A stretch of 64,000 nt of DNA. Origin: Candidatus Parabacteroides intestinigallinarum. GTDB lineage: Bacteria > Bacteroidota > Bacteroidia > Bacteroidales > Tannerellaceae. Every line of letters begins with the position of its first letter. The stretch's first letter is position 1. The stretch lies in assembly GCA_019114945.1 (NCBI GenBank), contig DXEN01000010.1:1-64000 (forward strand), given 5' to 3'. This document shows, piece after piece, positions 53,141 through 61,787 of the stretch. A model generated the notes under the pieces. That model did no database searches, was not told the origin of the DNA, and worked only from the letters and a program-made list of their open reading frames with translations. The position numbers and the translations under genes were made by a program.

Positions 53141-53964
53141 TGCCCCTGCGTAAATTTCACATTAAAAGAATGAGATAAAACAATTTTCCCGTCCGCATCC
53201 TTTATTATAAACTCATATTGCGTCTGATTAGGATCCATAAAAAGGAAATTGTAACTTCTACCACTTATTGAAGATTTAGAACTGTAATCCTCATGCAATC
53301 TCATCCCATCGATTTCTGCTGTTAAATTCAAATCACTATTCGTTAGATAAATAACAGAAAACACAATTCCATCCATATGAAAAGATATGTCTGATGTCTC
53401 CGAAACATTATAAGTCACTTCCAACTCATCATTCGCCATCATCTCATAAAAAAGTACACTTTCAAAAGGATCTCCCCCACCAACAAGAACAAAATCCCGA
53501 CCATATTGAATCGTTCCATCCGAAGGTTCTTCCTCGCCCTTATTCACCACGCTCCCCGCCTTCTCCGCATAAAGCGCATATGGCACAGAAAGCATTTGCG
53601 TGTTCACCACCTCCGTATACTCTGATTCCTTTTCCTGCTTCAAGCCCAAACGCAAGAAATAAGGCGATTGGCTCCAATCGATCGTAGAGAAGTCACTCTC
53701 TCCCACTTTATCGCCGCCACCAATTAAGAGGTTAATCGTTCCCGTCTTGGTAGTCGTCAGCTCATGGGTTTCCGTATATACAACGGTTCCCGCATTACTT
53801 CCTTGCAGGATTTCCACTCGCACGGAAATAGGCTTCTCGGATAGGACCTTTCCGGTTAAATCTCTCGCCACCGCCTGGTAGCTAATCGCTTGCGGCACTT
53901 GCGCACGCATGAACGTGATGGCGAAGAGCCATACGCATAGCATTAGAATTCTTCTCGTATTCAT
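53137..53964 (-). CDS. Secreted protein of unknown function
   Basis: 275 residues from MNTRRILMLCVWLFAITFMRAQ (signal peptide); the longer frame to 54132 is rejected since it crosses the inverted-repeat element. The N-terminal domain, VPQAISYQAVARDLTGKVLSEKPISVRVEILQG then TINLLIGGGDKVGESDFSTIDWSQSPYFLRLGL and LSVPYALYAEKAG, is a beta-sandwich type common at the start of Bacteroidetes surface proteins. The C-terminal part is not recognised. It is translationally coupled (ATGA overlap) to the Big_2 protein gene, so the two may form one surface structure. Confidence 0.78.
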   Translation of the reverse strand: MNTRRILMLCVWLFAITFMRAQVPQAISYQAVARDLTGKVLSEKPISVRVEILQGSNAGTVVYTETHELTTTKTGTINLLIGGGDKVGESDFSTIDWSQSPYFLRLGLKQEKESEYTEVVNTQMLSVPYALYAEKAGSVVNKGEEEPSDGTIQYGRDFVLVGGGDPFESVLFYEMMANDELEVTYNVSETSDISFHMDGIVFSVIYLTNSDLNLTAEIDGMRLHEDYSSKSSISGRSYNFLFMDPNQTQYEFIIKDADGKIVLSHSFNVKFTQGQ

Positions 53965-54043
53965 CTGATTTATATTTAAAGTGTTCGTAAATCCTATAAA
54001 CCAGCATATACAATAAAAGCGGAGCCACTTGTCACTTACCCCG

Positions 54044-54222
54044 CATTTCAGGCCTTCGCATTGCCCTTCAAAAGAGGATAAGCAACGCGAAGCCCACGCT
54101 GATATGTATGAATACGAAAAGCCCTGCCGCACGCGGCATGGGAATTGTATAAATACAACCTACGCAAGCATCTACCGTTGCCCTGTCTCCTCTTTTGAAT
54201 CAAAGTTGCGAAGTTTGAAATG
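54044..54222 (-). other. Long inverted-repeat element in the leader of the secreted-protein operon
   Basis: Arms of about 44 nt (54044-54087 and 54176-54222) are imperfect reverse complements, sharing CATTTCA, TTCGCA, TTCAAAAGAGGA and CAACG blocks. The 88-nt interior holds a further hairpin TGCCG/CGGCA and the palindrome TTGTATAAATACAA. It could be a structured leader RNA, a small RNA or a MITE-like element; no target-site duplication is evident. Confidence 0.7.
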
Positions 54223-54300
54223 CAGAAGACAAGACGTCAATAAACGCCTTTTTCCATATATGTCCGCCCCCACCCTTCATTAATCGGCATGGGAACAACG

Positions 54301-54308
54301 CGAATATA
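54301..54308 (-). promoter_or_regulatory. Candidate -7 box for the secreted-protein operon
   Basis: TATATTCG on the minus strand, one base from TAnnTTTG. If used, the transcript would have a leader of about 330 nt containing the inverted-repeat element. Confidence 0.4.
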
Positions 54309-54404
54309 AAGATTATTCCGAAATAAAAGAGCTATCCCGCCCGAAATTCCTTCCGAAATCTCTTCCCAAGCCCTTCCGGCGTTACTCCTCGACACGCAGA
54401 GAAA

Positions 54405-54590
54405 CTACTCCCTAAGCAGACTGAAAACTACTTAGTAAGCAGACCGGAAACTGCTTAGTAAGCAGTACCCCCCTCTACTTAGTAAGCAGACACCCCCTCT
54501 GCTTACTAAGCAGCCGAGCATCTACTTAGGGAGCAGTTTCCGGACTACTTAGGGAGCAGTTTCCAGACCGCTCGGGAAGCAGTTTGTCCC
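54405..54590. repeat. Palindromic array G: 8 units of 23-24 bp
   Basis: Units start at 54405, 54428, 54451, 54475, 54499, 54522, 54545 and 54568. The core CTGCTTAGTAAGCAG (15 bp) or variants with CTTAGGGAGCAG lie in every unit; spacers are short and C- or A-rich. It sits in a divergent gap between the secreted-protein operon and the tiny-ORF transcript. Confidence 0.95.
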
Positions 54591-54671
54591 ATTTTCTTAT
54601 CAAAAGTCAAGAAAGCGCGGGGAAAAAGCAAAAAACAAGCCGCGAAGCATACAAGCAATCGCGAGCCGCCG

Positions 54672-54679
54672 TACATTTG
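54672..54679 (+). promoter_or_regulatory. Candidate -7 box for the tiny-ORF transcript
   Basis: TACATTTG, a full match to TAnnTTTG, 28 bp before the first tiny ORF. Confidence 0.5.
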
Positions 54680-54706
54680 TGCCGTAAAACATAATTATGG
54701 AACATT

Positions 54707-54787
54707 ATGGTAAAAAGATTGTTTAGACGTTACATCGATTTGTTAGGGTTTCAACCCTGGACAATCTGGGTTTACCGAATGTGGTAA
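54707..54787 (+). CDS. Tiny ORF 1, Trp/Arg-rich (26 aa)
   Basis: Translates MVKRLFRRYIDLLGFQPWTI then WVYRMW and stop. It has a basic N-terminus and a short hydrophobic, tryptophan-rich part. It lies after a full -7 box and is followed by a second tiny ORF and a strong terminator, which together look like a dedicated small transcript. No family is recognised. Coding status is a proposal, based on the promoter-ORF-ORF-terminator arrangement. Confidence 0.5.
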   Translation: MVKRLFRRYIDLLGFQPWTIWVYRMW

Positions 54788-54870
54788 ACCGGCATAAAAT
54801 GGTTTAGGTTTTCTATTGGCTGCGAAAAGTAACGGTTTATTTAGGTTATTCATTAAAAAGGTAATGAGCT

Positions 54871-54975
54871 ATGAAAAGTTGGATGAAACATTTGTGGGAT
54901 AGCTGCGTCAAGTTGTGCGCCGCTATCGGTCGGTCTCAATCCGAATTAATGAAATGGGGTTATTATCATCGATAA
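54871..54975 (+). CDS. Tiny ORF 2, Cys/Trp-containing (34 aa)
   Basis: Translates MKSWMKHLWDSCVKLCAAIG, RSQSELMKWGYYHR and stop. It shows an amphipathic helix pattern with two Cys (SCVKLC) and three Trp. The stop codon lies inside the left part of the terminator stem, so translation and termination would interact. Too short for homology from memory; the second gene on the small transcript. Confidence 0.5.
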   Translation: MKSWMKHLWDSCVKLCAAIGRSQSELMKWGYYHR

Positions 54976-54990
54976 TACCCCATTTTTTTA
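54953..54990 (+). terminator. Terminator of the tiny-ORF transcript
   Basis: AATGGGGTTATTATC pairs with GATAATACCCCATT (one bulged T), followed by seven T. It overlaps the 3' end of tiny ORF 2. Confidence 0.9.
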
Positions 54991-55037
54991 ATCCTACGCT
55001 CAAACGGATTGATGAGCCAACAAGCCTTTCCACTCTT

Positions 55038-56012
55038 TTACTCCACCCGATACTCGGCGATTCGCTGGAAACCACGCAGGAAATCCGCCACATCCATCCG
55101 CTTCTTACCCGCCAACTGGATGGAATGAAGGCGCAGATAACCACCCTCCACGGCGACATCCAAATACGTCTTCCGATCCGTATGAAGGGAACCTACCGGG
55201 AAAGAATGAGCGGCGGGACGCTTCTCCGCCTGATAGATTTTTAACGTCAAGCGCTTGCCATCCGGAGCGACCAACTCGGTCCACGCCGCGGGATAAGGCG
55301 ACAGGCCGCGAATGAAATCGTAAATAGGCTTCAACGGACGGCTCCAATCGATCCGGCACGTATCCTTGAAAATCTTAGGCGCCGGCCGCAACTCGGCGGG
55401 ATCTCCGTAAAGGCTCTCCTGAGGAACGGCATCGGCCTTTCCTTCCAAGATCAGCTCCACCGTCTCGACCACCAATCCCGCTCCCATCGTCATCAAAGCG
55501 TCGTGCACCGTCCCTACGTCATCCGTATCCGCGATCGGCAAACGCTTTTGGCGAATGATCTTTCCCGTATCAATCTCGTGCGTAAGGAAGAAAGTCGTCA
55601 CGCCGGTCTCCGTCTCGCCATTGATAACCGCCCAATTAATCGGCGCCGCCCCGCGGTATTGCGGGAGCAAAGAGGCGTGCAGGTTGAAAGTTCCCAAGCG
55701 GGGCATGGCCCATACCACCTCCGGCAACATCCGGAAGGCGACCACGATTTGCAAATCCGCCCGTAGCGCCCGCAATTCCTCCAAGAAACGCTCATCCTTC
55801 AGTTTCTCCGGCTGTAAAACCGGAAGACCCACCGAGGCAGCGTAACGCTTCACGGCGCTCGGCTGCGAGACACTCCCGTGCCGGCCCATCGGCTTATCCG
55901 GCATCGTGACGACGCCCACTATATTATAACCGCCTTCCACCAAAGCCTTCAAGCTCTCCACGGCGAAATCGGGCGTTCCCATATATACGATTCGTAAATC
56001 TTCTTTCCTCAT
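55038..56012 (-). CDS. fmt: Methionyl-tRNA formyltransferase
   Basis: 324 residues. RIVYMGTPDFAVESLKAL (N-terminal Rossmann), the 10-formyl-THF-binding core FNLHASLLPQYRGAAPINWAVINGETETGVTTFFL with Asn, His and Asp of the active site, and a C-terminal OB-like domain. It formylates initiator Met-tRNA. Last gene of the tsaC to fmt unit, 77 nt after the ClC gene. Confidence 0.97.
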   Translation of the reverse strand: MRKEDLRIVYMGTPDFAVESLKALVEGGYNIVGVVTMPDKPMGRHGSVSQPSAVKRYAASVGLPVLQPEKLKDERFLEELRALRADLQIVVAFRMLPEVVWAMPRLGTFNLHASLLPQYRGAAPINWAVINGETETGVTTFFLTHEIDTGKIIRQKRLPIADTDDVGTVHDALMTMGAGLVVETVELILEGKADAVPQESLYGDPAELRPAPKIFKDTCRIDWSRPLKPIYDFIRGLSPYPAAWTELVAPDGKRLTLKIYQAEKRPAAHSFPVGSLHTDRKTYLDVAVEGGYLRLHSIQLAGKKRMDVADFLRGFQRIAEYRVE

Positions 56013-56089
56013 CTCTCCTGATATTTCAAATTTAAAAACTCAAACTCCACACATTTATAGCGTCCAGCGCCTTGCCCCGAGGACTTCGC

Positions 56090-57874
56090 CTAATCCCCCG
56101 AGAAGTTCTCGACGAGTACCTCCCGATAGGAATTGAATATCTTCGATTTCGACATAAATCCGATATAATGCCCGTCCTTATCGATTACCGGCAAGTTCCA
56201 AGCCTTCGTATCGTCGAACGTACGCATAATCTGATCCATCGGCGTATCGATCGTGATTTTCGCGGGAGCGGATACCATGAACTTCGATACATGGAAACGA
56301 TTGTACAATTCCGGACGGAACATGATATTTCGGATATTATCCAGCAAGACGATACCCAAAAGGACACCCCGATCGTCTACCACCGGAAACGTATTCCGCG
56401 CGCTTCGCGAGATAACCTTCACCATATCGCCCAAGGTCATATCCGGCGAGACCGCCTGGAAATCCTTCTCGATCATGCTATCCGCGTGTAAAAGGGTCAA
56501 TACCGCCTTGTCCTTGTGGTGCGTCAGCAACTCGCCTTTCTGCGCCAATCGCATCGAGTAGATGCTATGAGGCTCGAACGTCAATATCGTGATATAAGAA
56601 CCAATCGAGACAATCATCAAGGGCAGGAACAGATTATAGCCTCCCGTCAGCTCGGCGATCAGGAAGACACCCGTCAGCGGGGCGTGCATCACGCCCGACA
56701 TCACGCCCGCCATACCCAACAAGGCGAAGTTCTTCTCCGACAGATAAGGCGTGATATCGAAATAGTTGGAGGTATGCGAGAAGATAAACCCGGCGATACA
56801 CCCTAAGTACAAGCTGGGTGCGAAGATACCGCCGCAACCCCCTCCCGCGTTCGTGGCGCTGGAGGCGAATACTTTCGTGAACAAGATCAAGGTCAGAAAA
56901 ATCAAGACCCCGAAATAGGAATCATGCAGGTTGTAAAACAAACTCTCGTCCATAATGTGCGAGAATTGGCCTCCCAACAAGGAAGCGATCGTATTGTAAC
57001 CCTCGCCATACAACGGAGGAAAAAGGAAAATCAGCACGCTCAGCGTCACGCCACCTACCACGAACTTCTTCCAGTAAGAGCCTAACCCGCGATACATACC
57101 TTCCACCCGGTTCATCACACGCGTGAAATAAAGCGAGACAAGCCCGCAAAAGATACCCAGGAGAATGACGTAGGGGATGCGGTCGATACGGAAAGGCTCC
57201 GTTTGCGAGAAAGGGAACATCGCCTCGGTACCCGTGAAGATATAGGCCATTGTGGCCGCCGTCACCGACGATATCAGGAGAGGCAACACCGAGGTCATCG
57301 TCAGGTCGAGCATCAATACCTCGATCACGAAAACCAACCCGGCGATAGGAGCTTTGAAGATTCCGGCCACGGCCCCCGCCGCCCCGCATCCGACCAACAG
57401 CATCAGTGTCTTCTGCTCCATCCGGAACAAACGCCCCAAGTTGGAACCGATCGCCGCCCCCGTCAGTACGATAGGCGCCTCCGCTCCCACCGAACCTCCG
57501 AAACCGATCGTGACGGAACTCGCCGCGATAGACGACCAGACATTATGTGGCTTGATACGGCTCTTCCGTTGCGAGATGGCGTAAAGTATTTTCGTCACGC
57601 CATGGCTGATATCATCCCGCACGATATACTTCACGAACAACCCCGTCAGCAAGATACCGATCACCGGATAGAGCAAATAAAGATAGTTCGCCCCGTCCGC
57701 GTTGAAATTGCCGGTCAACAGATGCTGGATAAGATGAATCAAATGTTTCAAGATGAGCGCGGCGGCGGCGGTACAAAGCCCCACGATAAAGCTGATGATC
57801 AGGATAAAATGCTTCTCCTTGATATGTTTCTCGCGCCACAGCAGAAATTTGTAGAATAAACCTTCATTCGCCAT
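56090..57874 (-). CDS. ClC-family chloride channel/transporter with CBS pair
   Basis: 594 residues, about ten helices. ClC ion-path motifs: GGSVGAEAPIVLTGAAIGSNLGRLF (the GxEGP-like helix), GIFKAPIAGLVFVIEVL and NAGGGCGGIFAPSLYLG. A C-terminal CBS pair (AVSPDMTLGDMVKVISRSARNTFPVVDD and APAKITIDTPMDQIMRTFDDTKAWNLPVIDKDGHYIGF) likely senses nucleotides. The gating glutamate is present in GAEAP. It lies 4 nt after the glycosylphosphotransferase gene. Confidence 0.93.
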   Translation of the reverse strand: MANEGLFYKFLLWREKHIKEKHFILIISFIVGLCTAAAALILKHLIHLIQHLLTGNFNADGANYLYLLYPVIGILLTGLFVKYIVRDDISHGVTKILYAISQRKSRIKPHNVWSSIAASSVTIGFGGSVGAEAPIVLTGAAIGSNLGRLFRMEQKTLMLLVGCGAAGAVAGIFKAPIAGLVFVIEVLMLDLTMTSVLPLLISSVTAATMAYIFTGTEAMFPFSQTEPFRIDRIPYVILLGIFCGLVSLYFTRVMNRVEGMYRGLGSYWKKFVVGGVTLSVLIFLFPPLYGEGYNTIASLLGGQFSHIMDESLFYNLHDSYFGVLIFLTLILFTKVFASSATNAGGGCGGIFAPSLYLGCIAGFIFSHTSNYFDITPYLSEKNFALLGMAGVMSGVMHAPLTGVFLIAELTGGYNLFLPLMIVSIGSYITILTFEPHSIYSMRLAQKGELLTHHKDKAVLTLLHADSMIEKDFQAVSPDMTLGDMVKVISRSARNTFPVVDDRGVLLGIVLLDNIRNIMFRPELYNRFHVSKFMVSAPAKITIDTPMDQIMRTFDDTKAWNLPVIDKDGHYIGFMSKSKIFNSYREVLVENFSGD

Positions 57875-57878
57875 TTTC

Positions 57879-59276
57879 TCAAATACCTTTCCCTGTAAAA
57901 ACTGTCTTAACCGTATAGATAAGAATCGTCAAATCCAAAAGAAGCGACATATTCTCATAATATAATATATCATATTTCAAACGTTCGACCATTTGCTCCA
58001 CGTTCTCCGCGTATCCATATTTCACCATTCCCAGCGAGGTAATCCCCGGGCGCACGTTGTGCAACAGATAATAGTAGGGCGCCTTTCGCACGATCCTATC
58101 AATGAAATACTTCCGTTCCGGGCGAGGTCCCACCAGCGACATATCGCCCTTCAAGACATTCCAGAACTGTGGCAACTCATCCAACCGATACTTACGCATC
58201 ACCCGCCCGAAGGGAGTGATCCGCCGGTCGTTCTCGCTGGCGAGCAACGGCCCCCGCTCCTCGGCATCCACGTACATCGTGCGAAACTTATAAATCCGGA
58301 ACGGCCTTCCCCGGTATCCGATCCGCTCCTGGCTGAAAAAGACAGGACCCGGAGAATCCCGCTTCACTCGCCAAGCGATATATACGAATAAAGGCGAGAG
58401 GACAACCAGCGCGACAACCGACAATACCTTGTCCATAAAGAGCTTTATATTTTGCTCGATCGGCCGGAAATTATTTCCCGTAACATCTACCAACGGGACG
58501 CCCTTGATTGTCTGGATCTTCACGTGCGACCACCAACCAGACTTATCCGCCCATACTTTTACCGGCCGTTTATAACTATATAATGAATATAATATATCAA
58601 TCAGCCGGTCGGTCTTGTCCAAAGCCACCACCAACTCGTCCACCCGTTTCTCCTCCACAAGCGAAGGCAAGCAAGCCAACGTCCCCACGACGCGACGCGG
58701 ATCAATGCCCGCGTATCTCTCCTCCTCCCCTTCCGCTACAAAGCCCACTACGTTGTATCCCAAGCGATACAGATCCGCGGCTATGCGATCAGCGTTCTTT
58801 CCCGCGCCGATAATCAGCACGTTCAAGGCCCATTCCCGCCGCTCTATCTTTCGTAATCCCGCTTGCGTTATCGACAATCGGAACAAGTATGTAAAGAGGA
58901 ACTGCACCCCCCAAAGGGAGAAAAACATATCATAATAAATATGGTAGGAACGGGGCAGGTCATTCAACACCAAGGCAAAGAACAACACCAGGACACCCAC
59001 GGTCACCGTCCCCAAGGTAGAGAACAACTCGGACAGCCTCGACTTGCCGAAAGGCTCGTTATAATAACCGGAAAACCAATAGAGAATCAACCAAAACAGC
59101 GGGATCAACACTTGTCCCTTAAAGAAAAGAGTATGCGACAAATAAGCCCCGAACGTATAGAATCCCTCATATACCGCTATCTCGTTATAACGTATCCAGC
59201 TGAACAACAGCCACGCCACGACCGACGCTATACAATCGGAAACTATATATTTACCGGCTTGCGCACTCTTCCTCAT
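57879..59276 (-). CDS. Polyprenyl glycosylphosphotransferase (exopolysaccharide initiation)
   Basis: 465 residues. Four N-terminal membrane spans, a Rossmann-like middle (NVLIIGAGKNADRIAADLYRLGYNVVGFVAEG), and a C-terminal bacterial sugar transferase domain (RVKRDSPGPVFFSQERIGYRGRPFRIYKFRTM; RKYRLDELPQFWNVLKGDMSLVGPRPE). It loads the first sugar-phosphate onto a lipid carrier for polysaccharide or glycan assembly. It stands outside any glycan gene cluster here, between tsaC and a ClC gene. Confidence 0.94.
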   Translation of the reverse strand: MRKSAQAGKYIVSDCIASVVAWLLFSWIRYNEIAVYEGFYTFGAYLSHTLFFKGQVLIPLFWLILYWFSGYYNEPFGKSRLSELFSTLGTVTVGVLVLFFALVLNDLPRSYHIYYDMFFSLWGVQFLFTYLFRLSITQAGLRKIERREWALNVLIIGAGKNADRIAADLYRLGYNVVGFVAEGEEERYAGIDPRRVVGTLACLPSLVEEKRVDELVVALDKTDRLIDILYSLYSYKRPVKVWADKSGWWSHVKIQTIKGVPLVDVTGNNFRPIEQNIKLFMDKVLSVVALVVLSPLFVYIAWRVKRDSPGPVFFSQERIGYRGRPFRIYKFRTMYVDAEERGPLLASENDRRITPFGRVMRKYRLDELPQFWNVLKGDMSLVGPRPERKYFIDRIVRKAPYYYLLHNVRPGITSLGMVKYGYAENVEQMVERLKYDILYYENMSLLLDLTILIYTVKTVFTGKGI

Positions 59277-59279
59277 TCC

Positions 59280-59840
59280 CTATCGAATTACTCGTACGAG
59301 CCCTCCCGCCCCCAATTTGATGATATGGGAAGGTTCCGCCGGGGTTTTGTCCTCCTGACGATATCCCACGATATAATCCACCCCTTTCTTTATGGTCTCA
59401 GAAATCTCCCCGAAATTGGCGGGCGAAGGCTCGCCACTCACATTGGCGGAGGTCGACACTAACGGTCTGCGGAAACGCTCGCAAAGTTTTTGGGAGAATT
59501 CCTCGTTCGTGACGCGTATCCCCACGCTCCCATCTTCCGCCAACAAGTTCGGCGCGAGGTTCTTCGCGTTCGAATAAATAATAGTCAATGGCTTGTCGGC
59601 CAGACGAATCAAATCCCAAGCGATATCCGGCACATCCGACACGTAACGGTCCAACTTTGCGTCGCTATCGAGCAAGACCAACATGGCCTTATTGTCCGAC
59701 CGTCGCTTCAGCTCATACACCCTTTGTACGGCCTTCTCGTTGGTCGCGTCGCAACCAATCCCCCAGATCGTGTCTGTCGGATACAGGATAATGCCACCCG
59801 CTGACAGCACCTCACAAGCTTTTTTAATGTCTTCTATCAT
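59280..59840 (-). CDS. tsaC: L-threonylcarbamoyladenylate synthase (Sua5/YrdC/TsaC)
   Basis: 186 residues, the short (TsaC) form. YrdC motif PTDTIWGIGCDATNEKAVQRVYELKRRSDNKAMLVLL and the C-terminal GIRVTNEEFSQKLCERF. It makes threonylcarbamoyl-AMP for t6A at position 37 of tRNA. It is the first gene of the unit with a promoter box at 59862, and the next start is 3 nt after its stop. Confidence 0.95.
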   Translation of the reverse strand: MIEDIKKACEVLSAGGIILYPTDTIWGIGCDATNEKAVQRVYELKRRSDNKAMLVLLDSDAKLDRYVSDVPDIAWDLIRLADKPLTIIYSNAKNLAPNLLAEDGSVGIRVTNEEFSQKLCERFRRPLVSTSANVSGEPSPANFGEISETIKKGVDYIVGYRQEDKTPAEPSHIIKLGAGGLVRVIR

Positions 59841-59861
59841 TCTATCCTTATTATATCCTCG

Positions 59862-59869
59862 CGAATGTA
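59862..59869 (-). promoter_or_regulatory. Candidate -7 box for the tsaC operon
   Basis: TACATTCG on the minus strand, one base from TAnnTTTG, 22 bp before the start. Confidence 0.4.
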
Positions 59870-60051
59870 CAAATCATTCTCCGACTTCAAAAAAATAATA
59901 ACAAAAAAACGATTTTCACACAGCCATACCCTATATCCCATTTTTAATTCCTATTTTTACGGATTAAATGCGCCCTGTAAGCATCACCCGCCTGTTTTAT
60001 CCGAGGGTGAAGGACGCTATGTGAGCGAAAAAAAGAAAAAAACAATATATA

Positions 60052-61776
60052 ATGATTAACAAATGGAACTTTCGAACCCCATCCGAAGAAGAGTTACGCA
60101 AGAGGGATTTGCTGGCGGCTGAGTTAGGGCTCAGCCCCGTGATTTGTCTGCTACTCGTTCAACGAGGTATCACTTCTCCCGAAGAGGCGAAACGGTTTTT
60201 TAAACCTAATTTAAATGATTTGCACGATCCATTCCTGATGCCGGATATGGACAAGGCGGTAAAACGCTTGAACAAGGCATTGGGAAACAAAGAGAAGATC
60301 TTGATCTATGGCGATTACGACGTAGATGGGACGACGGCGGTATCGCTCGTCTACAAATATCTGCGTCCTTATTCATCTTATCTGGACTTTTATATTCCCG
60401 ATAGGTACGACGAAGGGTATGGCATCTCTTATAAAGGTATCGATTATGCCGTCGAGAATGGCATATCGTTGGTGATATCATTGGATTGCGGCATCAAGGC
60501 GATCGAGAAAATCGAGTACGCCAAGCAAAAAGGTGTCGATTTCATCATCTGCGATCACCACATGCCCGACGCTACCCTACCCGACGCGGTAGCCGTATTG
60601 GATGCCAAACGCGCGGACTCCCAATATCCGTACGAGCACCTGTCCGGTTGCGGGGTAGGATTCAAATTCATGCAAGCGTTCGCCCAAAGCAACAACTTCC
60701 CTTTCACGGATTTGGAGAAATTGCTTGAGCTGACCGCCGTAAGCATCGCCTCGGACATCGTTCCCATCACGGGCGAGAACCGGATCTTGGCATATTATGG
60801 CCTAAAGCAACTGAACAATAACCCCAGCTTCGGCTTGAAGGGAATTATCGACGTATGCGGGCTATCGGGCAAAGAGATTACGATCAGCGATATCGTGTTC
60901 AAGATAGGCCCCCGTATCAACGCCTCCGGACGCATGATGAACGGGAAAGAGGCCGTGGAGCTACTCTTGTCTAAAGATAGGGCCACCGCCAAGGAGAAAA
61001 GCGAGAGCATCAATCAATACAACGAGGAACGGAAGGAGCTGGATAAAAAAATCACGGACGAGGCGAACGCGATCATCGAGGAGGTACAGCACAAGGAAGA
61101 CCGGAAGGCGATCGTCGTATATAATCCCAACTGGCACAAGGGCGTGATTGGCATCGTCGCCTCGCGACTGACCGAGAAGTATTACCGGCCGGCCGTGGTG
61201 CTTACGAAATCCTCCGGCTTGATCACCGGCTCGGCACGCTCCGTCATGGGATTCGATATCTATAAGGCGATCGAGAGTTGCAGGGATTTATTGGAAAACT
61301 TTGGCGGACACACATACGCGGCCGGCCTCTCCCTAAAAGAGGAGAACCTGGAAGCTTTCACCGAGCGATTCCAGCGAATAGCGGCGGAGGAAATCATACC
61401 GGAGCGAATGATTCCGCAAATAGATATCGACGCGGTCCTGGATTTGCGAGAGATCAATCAAAAGTTCGTAAGCGACCTGAAGAAGATGAGTCCCTTCGGA
61501 CCGGAGAACCAAAAACCCATCTTTTGCTCGCTCGACGTAAAAGATTATGGGACGAGCAAACTGGTCGGCAAGGAATTGGAGCATATCAAGCTGGAATTGA
61601 TCGATGGAAACTCGAGCACGCCCATCCATGCCATCGCGTTCGGGATGCACAAGCATAACGAGCACATCAAGAGCATGAAACCTTTTAACATCTGCTACAC
61701 GATCGAGGAAAACACCTACAACGGTAACACCTCTATCCAGCTGATGATCAAGGATATCAAATCGGGCGGAATATAA
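60052..61776 (+). CDS. recJ: Single-stranded-DNA-specific exonuclease RecJ
   Basis: 574 residues. DHH phosphoesterase motifs: IYGDYDVDGTTAVSL (near 83), DCGIKAIEKIEYA and FIICDHHMPDATLP, then a DHHA1 domain (VVYNPNWHKGVIGIVASRLTEKY ... GSARSVMGFDIYKAIESC ... FGGHTYAAGLSL) and a C-terminal OB fold. It degrades single-stranded DNA 5' to 3' in recombination and repair. It lies 11 nt before recQ, its known functional partner. Confidence 0.96.
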   Translation: MINKWNFRTPSEEELRKRDLLAAELGLSPVICLLLVQRGITSPEEAKRFFKPNLNDLHDPFLMPDMDKAVKRLNKALGNKEKILIYGDYDVDGTTAVSLVYKYLRPYSSYLDFYIPDRYDEGYGISYKGIDYAVENGISLVISLDCGIKAIEKIEYAKQKGVDFIICDHHMPDATLPDAVAVLDAKRADSQYPYEHLSGCGVGFKFMQAFAQSNNFPFTDLEKLLELTAVSIASDIVPITGENRILAYYGLKQLNNNPSFGLKGIIDVCGLSGKEITISDIVFKIGPRINASGRMMNGKEAVELLLSKDRATAKEKSESINQYNEERKELDKKITDEANAIIEEVQHKEDRKAIVVYNPNWHKGVIGIVASRLTEKYYRPAVVLTKSSGLITGSARSVMGFDIYKAIESCRDLLENFGGHTYAAGLSLKEENLEAFTERFQRIAAEEIIPERMIPQIDIDAVLDLREINQKFVSDLKKMSPFGPENQKPIFCSLDVKDYGTSKLVGKELEHIKLELIDGNSSTPIHAIAFGMHKHNEHIKSMKPFNICYTIEENTYNGNTSIQLMIKDIKSGGI

Positions 61777-61787
61777 GGAGAGGGAAG

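Noticed and set aside
53965-54132. N-terminal extension of the 275-aa secreted protein to 54132
   Set aside because: It crosses the inverted-repeat element and precedes a normal signal peptide, so Met at 53964 is the start.
54044-54222. Firm call of the inverted-repeat element as 6S RNA
   Set aside because: Length and overall long-hairpin shape are compatible, but no promoter lies at the right place and no conserved 6S sequence could be recognised; kept as an undefined element.
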